From NCBI GenBank assembly GCA_050700835.1, contig JBOHDX010000146.1:1-64000 (forward strand): a stretch of DNA of 64,000 nt. The letters run 5' to 3'. Of this stretch, positions 24,250 through 32,358 are shown piece by piece. Both the position numbers and the translations under genes were made by a program. Under the pieces are notes generated by a model. That model was not told the origin of the DNA and searched no databases. It saw only the letters and a program-made list of their open reading frames with translations. Source of the DNA: JBOHDX01 sp050700835. GTDB taxonomy: Bacteria; Actinomycetota; Actinomycetes; Propionibacteriales; Nocardioidaceae. Position 1 is the stretch's first letter. Each line of letters opens with the position of its first letter.

Positions 24250-24831
24250 TCAGCTGTGCGCGACCGCCACATGGCAACCGGCCACGTGGTCGTCGACCAT
24301 GCCGGTCGCCTGCATCAGCGCGTACGCCGTGGTCGGCCCCACGAACCGGAAGCCGCGCCGCTTGAGGTCCCGTGCCAGTGCGGTCGACTCGGGTGTGCTG
24401 GCCGGGATCTCGGCCGTGGTGGTGGGCCGGGGCCGTCGTCGCGGGGCGTGGCCCCACAGCAGGTCCACGAACGTCTCGCCGAGCTCGGAGGCGGCCCGGG
24501 CGTTGGCCACCGTTGCCTCGATCTTGGCCCGGTTGCGGACGATGCCGGCGTCGGCCAGCAGCCGGGTCACGTCGCCGTCGTCGAAGGTCGCCACCCGTTC
24601 CGGGTGGAAGCCCGCGAAGGCTGTTCGGAACGCTTCACGCTTGCGCAAGATGGTCAGCCAGGACAGGCCCGACTGGAACGCCTCGAGGCTCATCCGTTCG
24701 AAGAGCCCGCGGCTGTCACGGATCGGGCGCCCCCACTCGACGTCGTGGTAGTCGCGATAGTCCGCAGGCGTGTCGCCCCACGGGCACCTGGCCACTCCGT
24801 CGTCCCCGACAACGGTGCCACGTCCCGTCAC
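24250..24831 (-). CDS. tag: DNA-3-methyladenine glycosylase I
   Basis: A 193-residue base-excision repair enzyme. The N-terminal block RCPWGDTPADYRDYHDVEWG has Cys and His ligands of the Tag zinc site, FQSGLSWLTILRKREAFRTAF is the conserved core, and FRFVGPTTAYALMQATGMVD with HVAGCHV closes the zinc site at the C-terminus. It removes 3-methyladenine from DNA. The linker RRRPRPTTTAEIP is a common insertion in actinomycetes. It lies 18 bp after the DivIVA-like stop, on the same strand. Confidence 0.93.
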   Translation of the reverse strand: MTGRGTVVGDDGVARCPWGDTPADYRDYHDVEWGRPIRDSRGLFERMSLEAFQSGLSWLTILRKREAFRTAFAGFHPERVATFDDGDVTRLLADAGIVRNRAKIEATVANARAASELGETFVDLLWGHAPRRRPRPTTTAEIPASTPESTALARDLKRRGFRFVGPTTAYALMQATGMVDDHVAGCHVAVAHS

Positions 24832-24863
24832 GGTGAGCTCTCGGACGGCCGTTTCATGCGGGC

Positions 24864-25241
24864 TCAGTCGTCACGGTTCTCGTCCGGTGGAGCACTCGGC
24901 GCGGTGCGGGCGTCGTCCTGCTCGACGGGACCCGTTGCCCGGTCCCCCTCGCCGTGGTCGCGGGCCGACAGCTCGACACGCAGGCGTACGAGCAGGGCGT
25001 CGACCTCTGACATCCGGTAGCCACGGGCGGCGGTGGTGAACCGGACGGCGGCGAGGTCCTCGGCGGTCAACGGACGATCGGCCGGCACGAGCACGTCGCG
25101 CCGGTCGTCAAACGTCGGCCGCAGGCCGCCGTCGCGTCCAGCCGCGAACGCGACCAGTCCGCCGAGGACGAGGACCATCACGATGGCGAGCACCCAGATC
25201 ACGAAACCGATGGTGTCACGATGCGATGCTGGACCGACCAT
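24864..25241 (-). CDS. DivIVA-domain membrane protein
   Basis: A 125-residue protein with one N-terminal transmembrane helix (IGFVIWVLAIVMVLVLGGLV) and the short DivIVA-like segment FTTAARGYRMSEVDALLVRL near residues 70-90, then an acidic, disordered tail. It is the Rv1209-type neighbour of tag and folP2. The ATG at 25241 overlaps the start codon of the divergent folP gene within CATG; a GTG at 25202, right before the helix, is an alternative. No clear ribosome site decides it. A role in polar growth is only suggested by the domain. Confidence 0.78.
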   Translation of the reverse strand: MVGPASHRDTIGFVIWVLAIVMVLVLGGLVAFAAGRDGGLRPTFDDRRDVLVPADRPLTAEDLAAVRFTTAARGYRMSEVDALLVRLRVELSARDHGEGDRATGPVEQDDARTAPSAPPDENRDD

Positions 25242-26103
25242 GGACCTTCGCCTGCGATCCCGCGTGTTCACGCCGTCCCAGCCGGCTGTGATGGCCATCG
25301 TCAACCGCACGCCGGACTCGTTCTACGACGCGGGGTCGACCTTCGACCTCGACGCGGCGCTGGCCCGGGTGGCGGACGTGATCGCCGACGGTGCCGACAT
25401 CGTCGACATCGGCGGCGTCCGTGCGGGGTACGGACCGGACGTCACCGTCGCGGAGGAGCTGGCGAGATGCGCCGACCTCGTCGTCGCGGTTCGCGAACGT
25501 CATGCCGACATCGTGATCAGTGTGGACACCTGGCGGTCCGAGGTAGCCCGCGTGTTGTGCGCCGACGGCGCCGACCTCGTCAACGACACCTGGTCTGGTG
25601 CGGACCCCGAGCTGGCCGAGGCGGCCGCCGAATACGGCGCCGGGCTGGTCTGCAGCCACACCGGTGGGCTCGGGCCGCGTACCGACCCACACCGGGTGGC
25701 CTACGAAGACGTTATGGCCGACGTGATCGAGCGGACCACCGCGCTCGCCGACCGGGCCGTTGGCCTCGGCGTGCGTGCGGACGGGATCCTGGTCGACCCG
25801 ACCCACGACTTCGGCAAGAACACCCGGCACTCTCTGGAGCTGACCCGGCGGCTCGACCGGTTGGTCGCCACCGGCTGGCCGGTGCTGGTGGCCTTGTCGA
25901 ACAAGGACTTCATCGGCGAGACGTTGGACGTGCCGACGCAGGACAGGCTCGCGGGGACGCTGGCTGCGACCGCGATCTCGGCCTGGCATGGTGCCCGGGT
26001 CTTCCGGGCCCACCAGGTGCGCGAGACCAGGCAGGTGCTCGACATGGTGGCGTCGATCCGCGGCGTCCGCGAGCCCAGTGTCGCCCGCCGCGGCCTCGCG
26101 TGA
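25240..26103 (+). CDS. folP: Dihydropteroate synthase homolog (FolP2 type)
   Basis: A 287-residue TIM-barrel protein with the DHPS signatures VMAIVNRTPDSFYDAG (residues 17-32), ADIVDIGGVRAGYGPD and DPTHDFGKNTRHSLEL. The usual DIGGES is DIGGVR here, and the conserved S-R-H of the pterin pocket is altered, which fits FolP2 paralogs that need not make dihydropteroate. MDLRLRSRVFTPSQPAVMAI from ATG 25240 matches the family N-terminus; the open frame upstream to 25033 lies antisense to the DivIVA-like gene. In mycobacteria gpgS lies next to folP2; it is not here. Confidence 0.85.
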   Translation: MDLRLRSRVFTPSQPAVMAIVNRTPDSFYDAGSTFDLDAALARVADVIADGADIVDIGGVRAGYGPDVTVAEELARCADLVVAVRERHADIVISVDTWRSEVARVLCADGADLVNDTWSGADPELAEAAAEYGAGLVCSHTGGLGPRTDPHRVAYEDVMADVIERTTALADRAVGLGVRADGILVDPTHDFGKNTRHSLELTRRLDRLVATGWPVLVALSNKDFIGETLDVPTQDRLAGTLAATAISAWHGARVFRAHQVRETRQVLDMVASIRGVREPSVARRGLA

Positions 26104-26114
26104 CGGTCAACGCT

Positions 26115-26170
26115 GGGTCAGCGGGTCAGCGGGTCAGCGGGTCAGCGGGTCAGCGGGTCAGCGGGTCAGC
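26115..26170. repeat. 8-bp tandem repeat (GGGTCAGC)7
   Basis: Seven perfect copies of GGGTCAGC run from 26115 to 26170, then a further copy at 26180 is embedded in a 17-bp direct repeat that contains GGTGTTCGCG. The tract separates the convergent folP and LOG genes, and the LOG stop codon is formed by its last copy. It is a likely length-variable locus between strains. Confidence 0.92.
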
Positions 26171-26182
26171 GGTGTTCGCGGG

Positions 26183-26977
26183 TCAGCGGTGTTCGCGGCG
26201 AGCGCGTACGAGGGTGGCGACCGCTTCGTCGACGTCGTCGGTGACCTGGATCTTGGCCAGGTCGCGCGGGCCGACGTTGCCCTCCTCGCTGACCGTGCCG
26301 GACAGCCAGTCCATCAGACCCGACCAGTACGCCGTGCCCATGCAGATGATCGGGAACGACGTCACCTTCTGCGTCTGTGCCAGCGTGATGGCCTCGAAAA
26401 GCTCGTCGAGGGTGCCGAACCCGCCCGGCATCACCACGAAGCCCTGGGCGTACTTCACGAACATGGTCTTGCGGGCGAAGAAGTAGCGGAACTCGATGCC
26501 GATATCGACCCACTGGTTGAGCCCGGTCTCGAACGGCAGCTCGATGCCGAGACCGACCGAGGTGCCCCCGGCCTCGCCGCACCCCTTGTTGGCCGCCGCC
26601 ATCACACCGGGCCCGCCGCCGGTGATGACTGCGAACCCGGCGCGCGCCAGGGCACCACCGAGACGTTCGGCGAGCGCATACATCGGCTGGTCCGGCCTGG
26701 TGCGTGCGCTGCCGAACACGCTGATCGCCGGCCCCAGCTCGGCCAGCATGCCGAACCCCTCGACGAACTCCGCCTGGATCCGCAACACCCGCCACGGGTC
26801 GGTGTGCACCCAGTCGGTGGGCCCGCGGGAGTCGAGCAGCCGCTGGTCCGTGGTCGTTTCGTCGAGCTGGGAGCGGCGGAGCAGGATCGGACCGCGATGG
26901 TGCTCGGTCGCCGGCTGGTCGCCGTCGGCTGCGTCGAGGACGTCGTCGTCCCTGACCTCGACCGGTTCCTCGCTCAC
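26183..26977 (-). CDS. LOG family phosphoribohydrolase (Rv1205-like)
   Basis: A 264-residue LOG (TIGR00730) protein. The nucleotide pocket is AVITGGGPGVMAAANKG, and the catalytic motif PGGFGTLDELFE is intact, so release of ribose-5-phosphate from a nucleotide (cytokinin-like product) is the expected reaction. The first 80 residues are variable. The frame is open to 27055 into dapE; GTG 26977 (VSEEPVEVRDDD) is the first start after the dapE stop. It stands 38 bp downstream of dapE, as in mycobacteria. Confidence 0.9.
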   Translation of the reverse strand: MSEEPVEVRDDDVLDAADGDQPATEHHRGPILLRRSQLDETTTDQRLLDSRGPTDWVHTDPWRVLRIQAEFVEGFGMLAELGPAISVFGSARTRPDQPMYALAERLGGALARAGFAVITGGGPGVMAAANKGCGEAGGTSVGLGIELPFETGLNQWVDIGIEFRYFFARKTMFVKYAQGFVVMPGGFGTLDELFEAITLAQTQKVTSFPIICMGTAYWSGLMDWLSGTVSEEGNVGPRDLAKIQVTDDVDEAVATLVRARREHR

Positions 26978-27015
26978 ACCGAGCAGGTTAGTGCCGCAAG
27001 GCGCCGCCCGGGTCG

Positions 27016-28092
27016 CTACTGCGACGACAGCCAGGTCCGCAGGATCTGCTCGCATCGGTGCAGGTGCGCGGTGGGTACATGCTCGGCACGGGTGTGGGCC
27101 AGCATCGGGTCACCCGGGCCGAAGTTGACCGCGGGTACGCCGAGGGCACTGAACTGCGCGACATCCGTCCAGCCGAACTTCGGATTCGCCACACCGCCGA
27201 CCGCGGCCAGGAACGCGGCGGCCGCCGGCCGGTCGAGCCCGGGCAGCGCGCCTGGCGCCGAGTCACCGACCTCCACGGCGTACCCCTCGAAGACCTCGCG
27301 CAGGTGCGCCAGGGCCTGGGCCTCGTCACGGTCGGGCGCGAACCGGTAGTTGACGCAGACGCGGCACTCGTCCGGCAGCACGTTGCCGGCCACACCGCCG
27401 CGGATGCCGACCGCGTTGAGTCCCTCGCGGTACTCCAGCCCGTCGATGACCGGGCGCCGCGGCTGGTAGTCGACCAGCCGGGTCAGCACCGGCGACGCCG
27501 CATGGATCGCGTTGACTCCCATCCAGGCCCTCGCGCTGTGCGCCCGCTCGCCCGGCACCACGACGTCGATCCGCATGGACCCCTGGCAGCCGGCCTCGAC
27601 GACCGCGTTGCTGGGCTCCATCAGGATCGCGAAGCTGCCTTCGAGCAGGTCCGGCCGGGTGCGGGCCAACCGACCGAGACCGTTGTGCTCTGCCTCGATC
27701 TCCTCCGCCTCGTAGAAGACGTAGGTCACGTTGCGGTTGGGCTCGGGCAGGTCGGCCGCGAGCTTGAGCGCAACGGCGACCCCTCCCTTCATGTCGCACG
27801 ACCCGAGCCCGTGCAGGATGTCGCCGTCCAGCCGCGACGGCAGGTTGTCGTTGACCGGAACCGTGTCAAGGTGACCCGCGATCACGACCCGCTCGGAGCG
27901 GTCCAGGTGGGTCGTCGCGACCAGCGTGTTGCCGTCCCGGTGGACCTGCAGGTGCTCCAGCGGTTGCAGCGATGCCTCGACCGCGTCGGCGATCGGCTTC
28001 TCGTTGCGGCTCACCGACTCGACGTCGACCAGCGCGGCGGTCAAGGTCACGACGTCGACGGACAGGTCGAGTGGCTGTGCAGTGCGGGCCAT
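27016..28092 (-). CDS. dapE: Succinyl-diaminopimelate desuccinylase
   Basis: A 358-residue M20 metallopeptidase-fold enzyme of lysine and peptidoglycan precursor synthesis. Metal ligands are seen in VIAGHLDTVPVND (His, then Asp), GLGSCDMKGG (bridging Asp), YEAEEIEAEHNG (Glu-Glu), ILMEPSN and the late His in PMLAHTRAEHV. It removes succinate from N-succinyl-L,L-DAP. The frame opens at 28491; the ATG at 28092 (MARTAQPLDLSVD) precedes the conserved helix, with MPPMAR from 28101 as an alternative. DapD and DapC of the same branch are also in this window. Confidence 0.93.
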   Translation of the reverse strand: MARTAQPLDLSVDVVTLTAALVDVESVSRNEKPIADAVEASLQPLEHLQVHRDGNTLVATTHLDRSERVVIAGHLDTVPVNDNLPSRLDGDILHGLGSCDMKGGVAVALKLAADLPEPNRNVTYVFYEAEEIEAEHNGLGRLARTRPDLLEGSFAILMEPSNAVVEAGCQGSMRIDVVVPGERAHSARAWMGVNAIHAASPVLTRLVDYQPRRPVIDGLEYREGLNAVGIRGGVAGNVLPDECRVCVNYRFAPDRDEAQALAHLREVFEGYAVEVGDSAPGALPGLDRPAAAAFLAAVGGVANPKFGWTDVAQFSALGVPAVNFGPGDPMLAHTRAEHVPTAHLHRCEQILRTWLSSQ

Positions 28093-28112
28093 GGGTGGCA
28101 TTGTGTCGTGAC

Positions 28113-29534
28113 GTGGCAGCGATCCGGCCACTCGGGCGCGGCACCGGGCCCCCGGCGGAGGGATCCGTCGTCGACGACGGCTTCGACGTGGTGTTCTTCC
28201 TGCACGCCAAACGCGTCTGCCGGCTGGCCGTGCTCCTGGGTGCGCACGACCCGGAGGCCGCCACCCAGGAGGCGTTCCGCAGGTTGTACGCCCGGCGAGC
28301 ATTGTGGCGACGTCTGACTGCTGGGACGCCTCCGCACCTGGTGCGCATCCTCGTGACGTGGGTCCGTGACCAGCAGCGCCGCGAGCTGGCGGCAGGCGAC
28401 CCGGTCTCCCTGGTCGAGCCGGTCGACAAGGGCAGCCTGGTCGAGCTGGTCGAGCTGGTCGAGCCCGGGTCGTGGCCCACGGCACCCGCACCGGCGTGGG
28501 CGGACGCCGATCCCCTCGACCCCGTGGCCGCCCTGGATCGGCTCGACACCCGTACCCGCGTGGTTCTGGTGCTGCGCTGCTGGATGGAGCTCGACGACGA
28601 CACAGCCGGATACTGCATCGGTGCGCGCGCAGCGGTCACGAGGCAGGTCGTCAGCCGCGGGCTGGCGGACCTGACCGGGCTGTTGGGCGCGCCTCCCGAC
28701 GGCGTGGTGCCACGGCTTCGGCAACGCTGGGATGCCGAGGCCGAGCGGGTCGACGTCGACGTGGACGCGCTGTGGCGGCGGACCGCCGCGACTCTCACCC
28801 GGTCACGACCCCGGCATCGCCGGCTCGTCACCGCGCTCGTCACGGTCGCCGCGGTCGGGGTCGGCGTCGCGGTCGCCGTCGGTGTCCACGAGGGGGGACA
28901 CCCGCCCGGGACGTCCGGACCGGGGCGGTCATCCACCATCGTCGCCGGAGCAGCGCCCGACCAACTGCTCACCCAGCCGGGGATCGGGCGCGGTCCGATC
29001 GCCCCGACGGCGCAGACCATCGACGGCAACCGGCGCCGAGGGCACGTGATGGTGGTCGACGCCCGGCGCAGTGGATTCGCGTACTCGCCGGGGCGACCGG
29101 CGTACCCGCCGGGCCCCGCCGGGGCGCGCTGGACCTACGCGTACCCATGCGGACCGCCCCGCTCGGGCAGCGTGTGCCTGACGATCATCAGCAACTCACC
29201 GGACCTGTGGGCACAGACCATCCGGCTCGGCGACTACGCGAACGTGTCCGCGCCGGTCCGCAGCAGCTGGGGGTCGGTGGTGCTGCCGTGGCTGCACCGA
29301 GACGGCCGGCCAGGTCTGCAGCTGGTCGCGCAGGCGGCACCGCACGAGGACCGGGCGATGACAGTGCACTACAGGGACGGGAGCGTGCGCCCCGCGCAGC
29401 GATTCACCGAGGCCGGCTGGCGCTCCACGCTGTTCATCGCGCTCGGTCCGGTCAAGGCCGTTGACCACGTCGAGCTCACGGGTACGAACGGCGCCAGCGT
29501 CGACCTGCCCACCGCGACATCGGTCAGTCGGTGA
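28113..29534 (+). CDS. ECF-like sigma factor fused to a membrane and extracytoplasmic domain
   Basis: A protein of 473 residues. Residues 20-100 look like sigma region 2 (DVVFFLHAKRVCRLAVLLGA, HDPEAATQEAFRRLYARRAL). Residues 140-195 look like region 4 (ALDRLDTRTRVVLVLRCWME, then a degenerate helix-turn-helix in TAGYCIGARAAVTRQVVSRG). A transmembrane helix follows (RLVTALVTVAAVGVGVAVAV, about 235-255), then about 215 residues predicted outside the membrane. No separate anti-sigma gene adjoins it. The GTG at 28113 is chosen because the ORF upstream is antisense to dapE; a later start is possible. The sigma identity is by pattern and somewhat divergent. Confidence 0.7.
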   Translation: MAAIRPLGRGTGPPAEGSVVDDGFDVVFFLHAKRVCRLAVLLGAHDPEAATQEAFRRLYARRALWRRLTAGTPPHLVRILVTWVRDQQRRELAAGDPVSLVEPVDKGSLVELVELVEPGSWPTAPAPAWADADPLDPVAALDRLDTRTRVVLVLRCWMELDDDTAGYCIGARAAVTRQVVSRGLADLTGLLGAPPDGVVPRLRQRWDAEAERVDVDVDALWRRTAATLTRSRPRHRRLVTALVTVAAVGVGVAVAVGVHEGGHPPGTSGPGRSSTIVAGAAPDQLLTQPGIGRGPIAPTAQTIDGNRRRGHVMVVDARRSGFAYSPGRPAYPPGPAGARWTYAYPCGPPRSGSVCLTIISNSPDLWAQTIRLGDYANVSAPVRSSWGSVVLPWLHRDGRPGLQLVAQAAPHEDRAMTVHYRDGSVRPAQRFTEAGWRSTLFIALGPVKAVDHVELTGTNGASVDLPTATSVSR

Positions 29535-30237
29535 AAGCGCAGAACTCGTTGCCCTCGGGGTCGGCCAGCACGTGCCAGTGGATCTCGTCGTCCTTCGGCC
29601 GGAGCATCGCCGCGCCGCGCGCGACGAGCTCGTCGAGGCCGGTGGTCCCAGCCACCGTGACGTCCCAGTGGATGCGGTTCTTCACCGTCTTGGGCTCCGG
29701 CACCGGGGCGAAGTCCATCGAGTGGAACGGAGCTCCCGGTATCCGCTCGACCTCGGAGAAGCCGCGCTCGTCGTGCACCACGTGCGCGCCGAGCACGTCG
29801 GCCCACCAGCCGGCCGTGGCGGCGGCCGTGGTCGCGTCGACGGAGTCGATCCCCACCTCGTACAGACGTTGGGCCGGTCGCACCTGCCGCACGAACACGC
29901 AGAACTCGCCACCTTCCGGATCTCGCATGACGGTCCATGGGTGCTCGCCCGGTGCCGAGACGGGAGTCGCGCCGACGTCGACGTACTCCTGGACCGAGAC
30001 GCCGTTCACGTCCAGGTGCACGCGCTGCTTGACGGTGACCGGGTCGGGGACCTGGTTGATCCAGACCCGGTGCCGTGGACCTGGTCCGGACAGCATCGAG
30101 TCCGGGGGCTCGTCCTGAGGCTCCCAGTCGAGGCCGAGGACCTTGCCCCAGAACTGTCCGAGCACGGTCGCATCGACCGCGTCGATGCACAGGTCCTTGT
30201 ACGCGGCGACCGGTTGCGATGCGCTGGTGGCTGCCAT
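29524..30237 (-). CDS. Two-domain VOC family protein
   Basis: A 237-residue protein made of two VOC repeats: AAYKDLCIDAVDATVLGQFW to GGEFCVFVRQ, and LYEVGIDSVDATTAAATAGW to GNEFCAFTD. Each ends in the metal-binding glutamate of DPEG(G/N)EFC. This layout is common for glyoxalase/bleomycin-resistance-like enzymes in actinomycetes; the substrate is unknown. The ATG at 30237 follows TACCCT by seven bases with no ribosome site, which suggests a leaderless message. Its last 11 bases overlap the convergent sigma-fusion gene. Confidence 0.85.
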   Translation of the reverse strand: MAATSASQPVAAYKDLCIDAVDATVLGQFWGKVLGLDWEPQDEPPDSMLSGPGPRHRVWINQVPDPVTVKQRVHLDVNGVSVQEYVDVGATPVSAPGEHPWTVMRDPEGGEFCVFVRQVRPAQRLYEVGIDSVDATTAAATAGWWADVLGAHVVHDERGFSEVERIPGAPFHSMDFAPVPEPKTVKNRIHWDVTVAGTTGLDELVARGAAMLRPKDDEIHWHVLADPEGNEFCAFTD

Positions 30238-30312
30238 GCGGCGCAGGGTAGCCCGCCACCGGGGTCGCATCGGGAGGTACAGGGCTTGGGCTGGCCGGTT
30301 ACGGTGTGCGCC

Positions 30313-31290
30313 ATGGCCGACGATCCTTCGACCGACTCCGCGTTCCCGCCCCCGCCGACACCGCAACCGGGCGCCTGGGCGTACGGCCTCGCCACGCTGA
30401 CCGAGACGGGTGCGGTGCTGGACACGTGGTACCCCGACCCGCGGCTGGGAGCGCTCGACGGCAGCCCCGAGCCGGAGGAGCTGACCGCGCTCGAGGGCCC
30501 CGACGAGGTACGCCGGGTCCACCGCGTGGTCGTGCGTACCGAGATCCGCGACCTCGCAGCGGCACCCGCCGACGCCTACGACGCCTACCTCCGGCTGCAC
30601 CTGCTGTCCCACCGCCTGCGGCGACCGCGAACGCTCAACGTGGACGGCATCTTCGACGTCCTGACCACCGTCGCGTGGACGTCGATCGGGCCGTGCGCCG
30701 TGGACGGCTTCGAGCACACCCGGGCGCGGGCGCAGGCCGCCGGGCGACACGTGGCGGTGACCAGCATCGACAAGTTCCCACGGATGACCGATTACGTGGT
30801 GCCGACCGGGGTGCGGATCGGTGACGCGGACCGGGTGCGGCTGGGGGCACACCTCGCCGAAGGCACGACCGTGATGCACGAGGGGTTCGTCAACTTCAAC
30901 GCCGGCACGCTGGGAACCTCCATGGTCGAGGGGCGCATCGTGGCCGGCGTGGTTGTCGGTGACGGCTCGGACATCGGCGCCGGCGCCTCGATCATGGGCA
31001 CCCTGTCAGGTGGCGGCACCGAGGTCGTGTCGATCGGCCGGCGATGCCTGCTCGGCGCCAACGCCGGCATCGGGATCGCCCTCGGGGACGACTGTGTCGT
31101 CGAAGCCGGTCTCTACGTCACCGCCGGCACCAAGGTCACTCTCGACGACGGCCGGATCGTCAAGGCGCGTGAGTTGTCCGGCGCGTCAGGACTGCTGTAT
31201 CTGCGCAACTCCGTCACCGGTGCGGTCCAGGCGCGGGCCCGCGACGGCCACGGCATCAGGCTGAACGAGTCCCTGCACACCAACAGATGA
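30313..31290 (+). CDS. dapD: Tetrahydrodipicolinate N-succinyltransferase, actinobacterial type
   Basis: A 325-residue enzyme, the length of the actinobacterial DapD. The left-handed beta-helix is evident from hexapeptide-like repeats at residues 180-290 (VRLGAHLAEGTTVMHEGFVN, VVVGDGSDIGAGASIMG, RRCLLGANAGIGIALGDD), with the catalytic acid expected in the EG-rich MHEGFVNFNAG region. It succinylates tetrahydrodipicolinate using succinyl-CoA. A -10-like TACGGT lies seven bases before the ATG, so the message may be leaderless. Its stop overlaps the next gene by four bases. Confidence 0.93.
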   Translation: MADDPSTDSAFPPPPTPQPGAWAYGLATLTETGAVLDTWYPDPRLGALDGSPEPEELTALEGPDEVRRVHRVVVRTEIRDLAAAPADAYDAYLRLHLLSHRLRRPRTLNVDGIFDVLTTVAWTSIGPCAVDGFEHTRARAQAAGRHVAVTSIDKFPRMTDYVVPTGVRIGDADRVRLGAHLAEGTTVMHEGFVNFNAGTLGTSMVEGRIVAGVVVGDGSDIGAGASIMGTLSGGGTEVVSIGRRCLLGANAGIGIALGDDCVVEAGLYVTAGTKVTLDDGRIVKARELSGASGLLYLRNSVTGAVQARARDGHGIRLNESLHTNR

Positions 31291-32141
31291 GACTCGTCAA
31301 GGGGCTGGTCGCGCTGGCGGTCGTCGCGGCCATGGGTTACGCCGGTTACACGCTGCTTCGCAGCCACACCGATCTGCTGGGTCCGTCGTACTACTGCGAG
31401 GCAAGGGTTGGCCAACAGTCCGCGCAGCTCGACCTCGACCAGTCCAGGTACGCCTCGCTGATCGCGGCCGTCGGGATCCGGCGCGGCCTGCCGGCCAGGG
31501 CGGTGACGATCGCTCTGACGACGGCGTCCCAGGAGTCGAAGATCCGCAACGTCGCCTATGGCGACCGGGACTCGCTCGGCCTCTTCCAACAACGCAGGTC
31601 TCAGGGGTGGGGAACCCGTGCCCAGATCCTCGACCCGACGCATGCGACGAACGCGTTCTATGACGCGCTCGTCAAGATCCCCGGCTACGCGACGATGGAC
31701 ATCTCCAAGGCGGCGCAGGACGTGCAGCACTCAGCCGACGGCTCGGCCTACGTCCAGCACGAGCAACCCGCCCGGATGTTCGCCTCCGCCCTGACGGGGT
31801 ACTCGCCGGCCGCCCTGTCCTGCTCGGTGCCGCAGCCGAAGGCGTCCGGCCAGCACGCCGGGCCGGACGGTCTGACTCCTGATGCCCGGCGGGTCGCCGG
31901 CGAGGTCGCGAACATGCTCGGGGTGTCGGCCGCCAGGCACGCCGGCGGCGGCATCGTGCTGAGCTACGCGTCGCGAGGCTCCGTCGACGACTGGGCGCTC
32001 GGGTCGTACCTCGTGGCCAACGCGCAGCGGCTGCACCTTGCCTCGGTGGCCGTGGGCGACAAGGTGTGGACCGCTGGCAGGTCGGGCGGCGGCTGGCGTA
32101 CCGCCGCGGCTGTGGACGGGGTGCGCGCGACGCTGGCGTAA
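31287..32141 (+). CDS. Membrane-anchored lytic-transglycosylase-like protein
   Basis: A 284-residue protein with an N-terminal membrane anchor (LVALAVVAAMGYAGYTLL). Residues 50-130 hold a lysozyme-like motif set: ALTTASQESKIRN, then GDRDSLGLFQQRRSQGWGT, in which the glutamate of QES and the GLFQQ turn correspond to the catalytic region of soluble lytic transglycosylases. The rest (residues 190-284) is unlike anything I recognise. ATGA overlap with dapD implies coupled translation, and both products concern peptidoglycan. Often annotated simply as hypothetical. Confidence 0.7.
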   Translation: MRLVKGLVALAVVAAMGYAGYTLLRSHTDLLGPSYYCEARVGQQSAQLDLDQSRYASLIAAVGIRRGLPARAVTIALTTASQESKIRNVAYGDRDSLGLFQQRRSQGWGTRAQILDPTHATNAFYDALVKIPGYATMDISKAAQDVQHSADGSAYVQHEQPARMFASALTGYSPAALSCSVPQPKASGQHAGPDGLTPDARRVAGEVANMLGVSAARHAGGGIVLSYASRGSVDDWALGSYLVANAQRLHLASVAVGDKVWTAGRSGGGWRTAAAVDGVRATLA

Positions 32142-32169
32142 CCCGGGTGCACCCGGCCCGGCTCGTCTG

Positions 32170-32251
32170 GCGCACCGCGCCGGCTGGTCGGACCGGCGCA
32201 GGGGCCCTGGCTCGCGCACCCCGCCGGCTGGTCGAGGGGGCCCTGGCTCGC
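32170..32251. repeat. Imperfect direct repeat
   Basis: Two units of about 45 and 36 bp each read CGCACC, then CCGGCTGGTCG, then GGCCCTGGCTCG. The first has an extra GACCGGCGC segment. They lie between the convergent gene stops at 32141 and 32359, directly before copy 2 of the 83-bp element. Confidence 0.65.
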
Positions 32252-32266
32252 TCGGCGCGCCTGGCC

Positions 32267-32349
32267 GCCACTTCCCATGGCACCTTGGCACTTCTCACGG
32301 CATGCACCCCATGAGAAGTGCCGACGTACCACGAGAACGTGGTAAACCG
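32267..32349. repeat. 83-bp two-hairpin dispersed element, copy 2
   Basis: Same length as copy 1 at 12816-12898, 76 of 83 positions identical. The right 47 bp, including CCCATGAGAAGTG and the stem TACCACG-AGAA-CGTGGTA, are identical. The left arm of the large stem carries two substitutions, so that stem is imperfect here. It ends nine bases before the dapC stop, so it may also work as a terminator for that convergent pair. Confidence 0.8.
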
Positions 32350-32358
32350 ACGACCCAG

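Noticed and set aside
25033..25239. A 69-residue N-terminal extension of FolP
   Set aside because: It is antisense to the DivIVA-like coding region, and the DHPS N-terminus matches from 25240.
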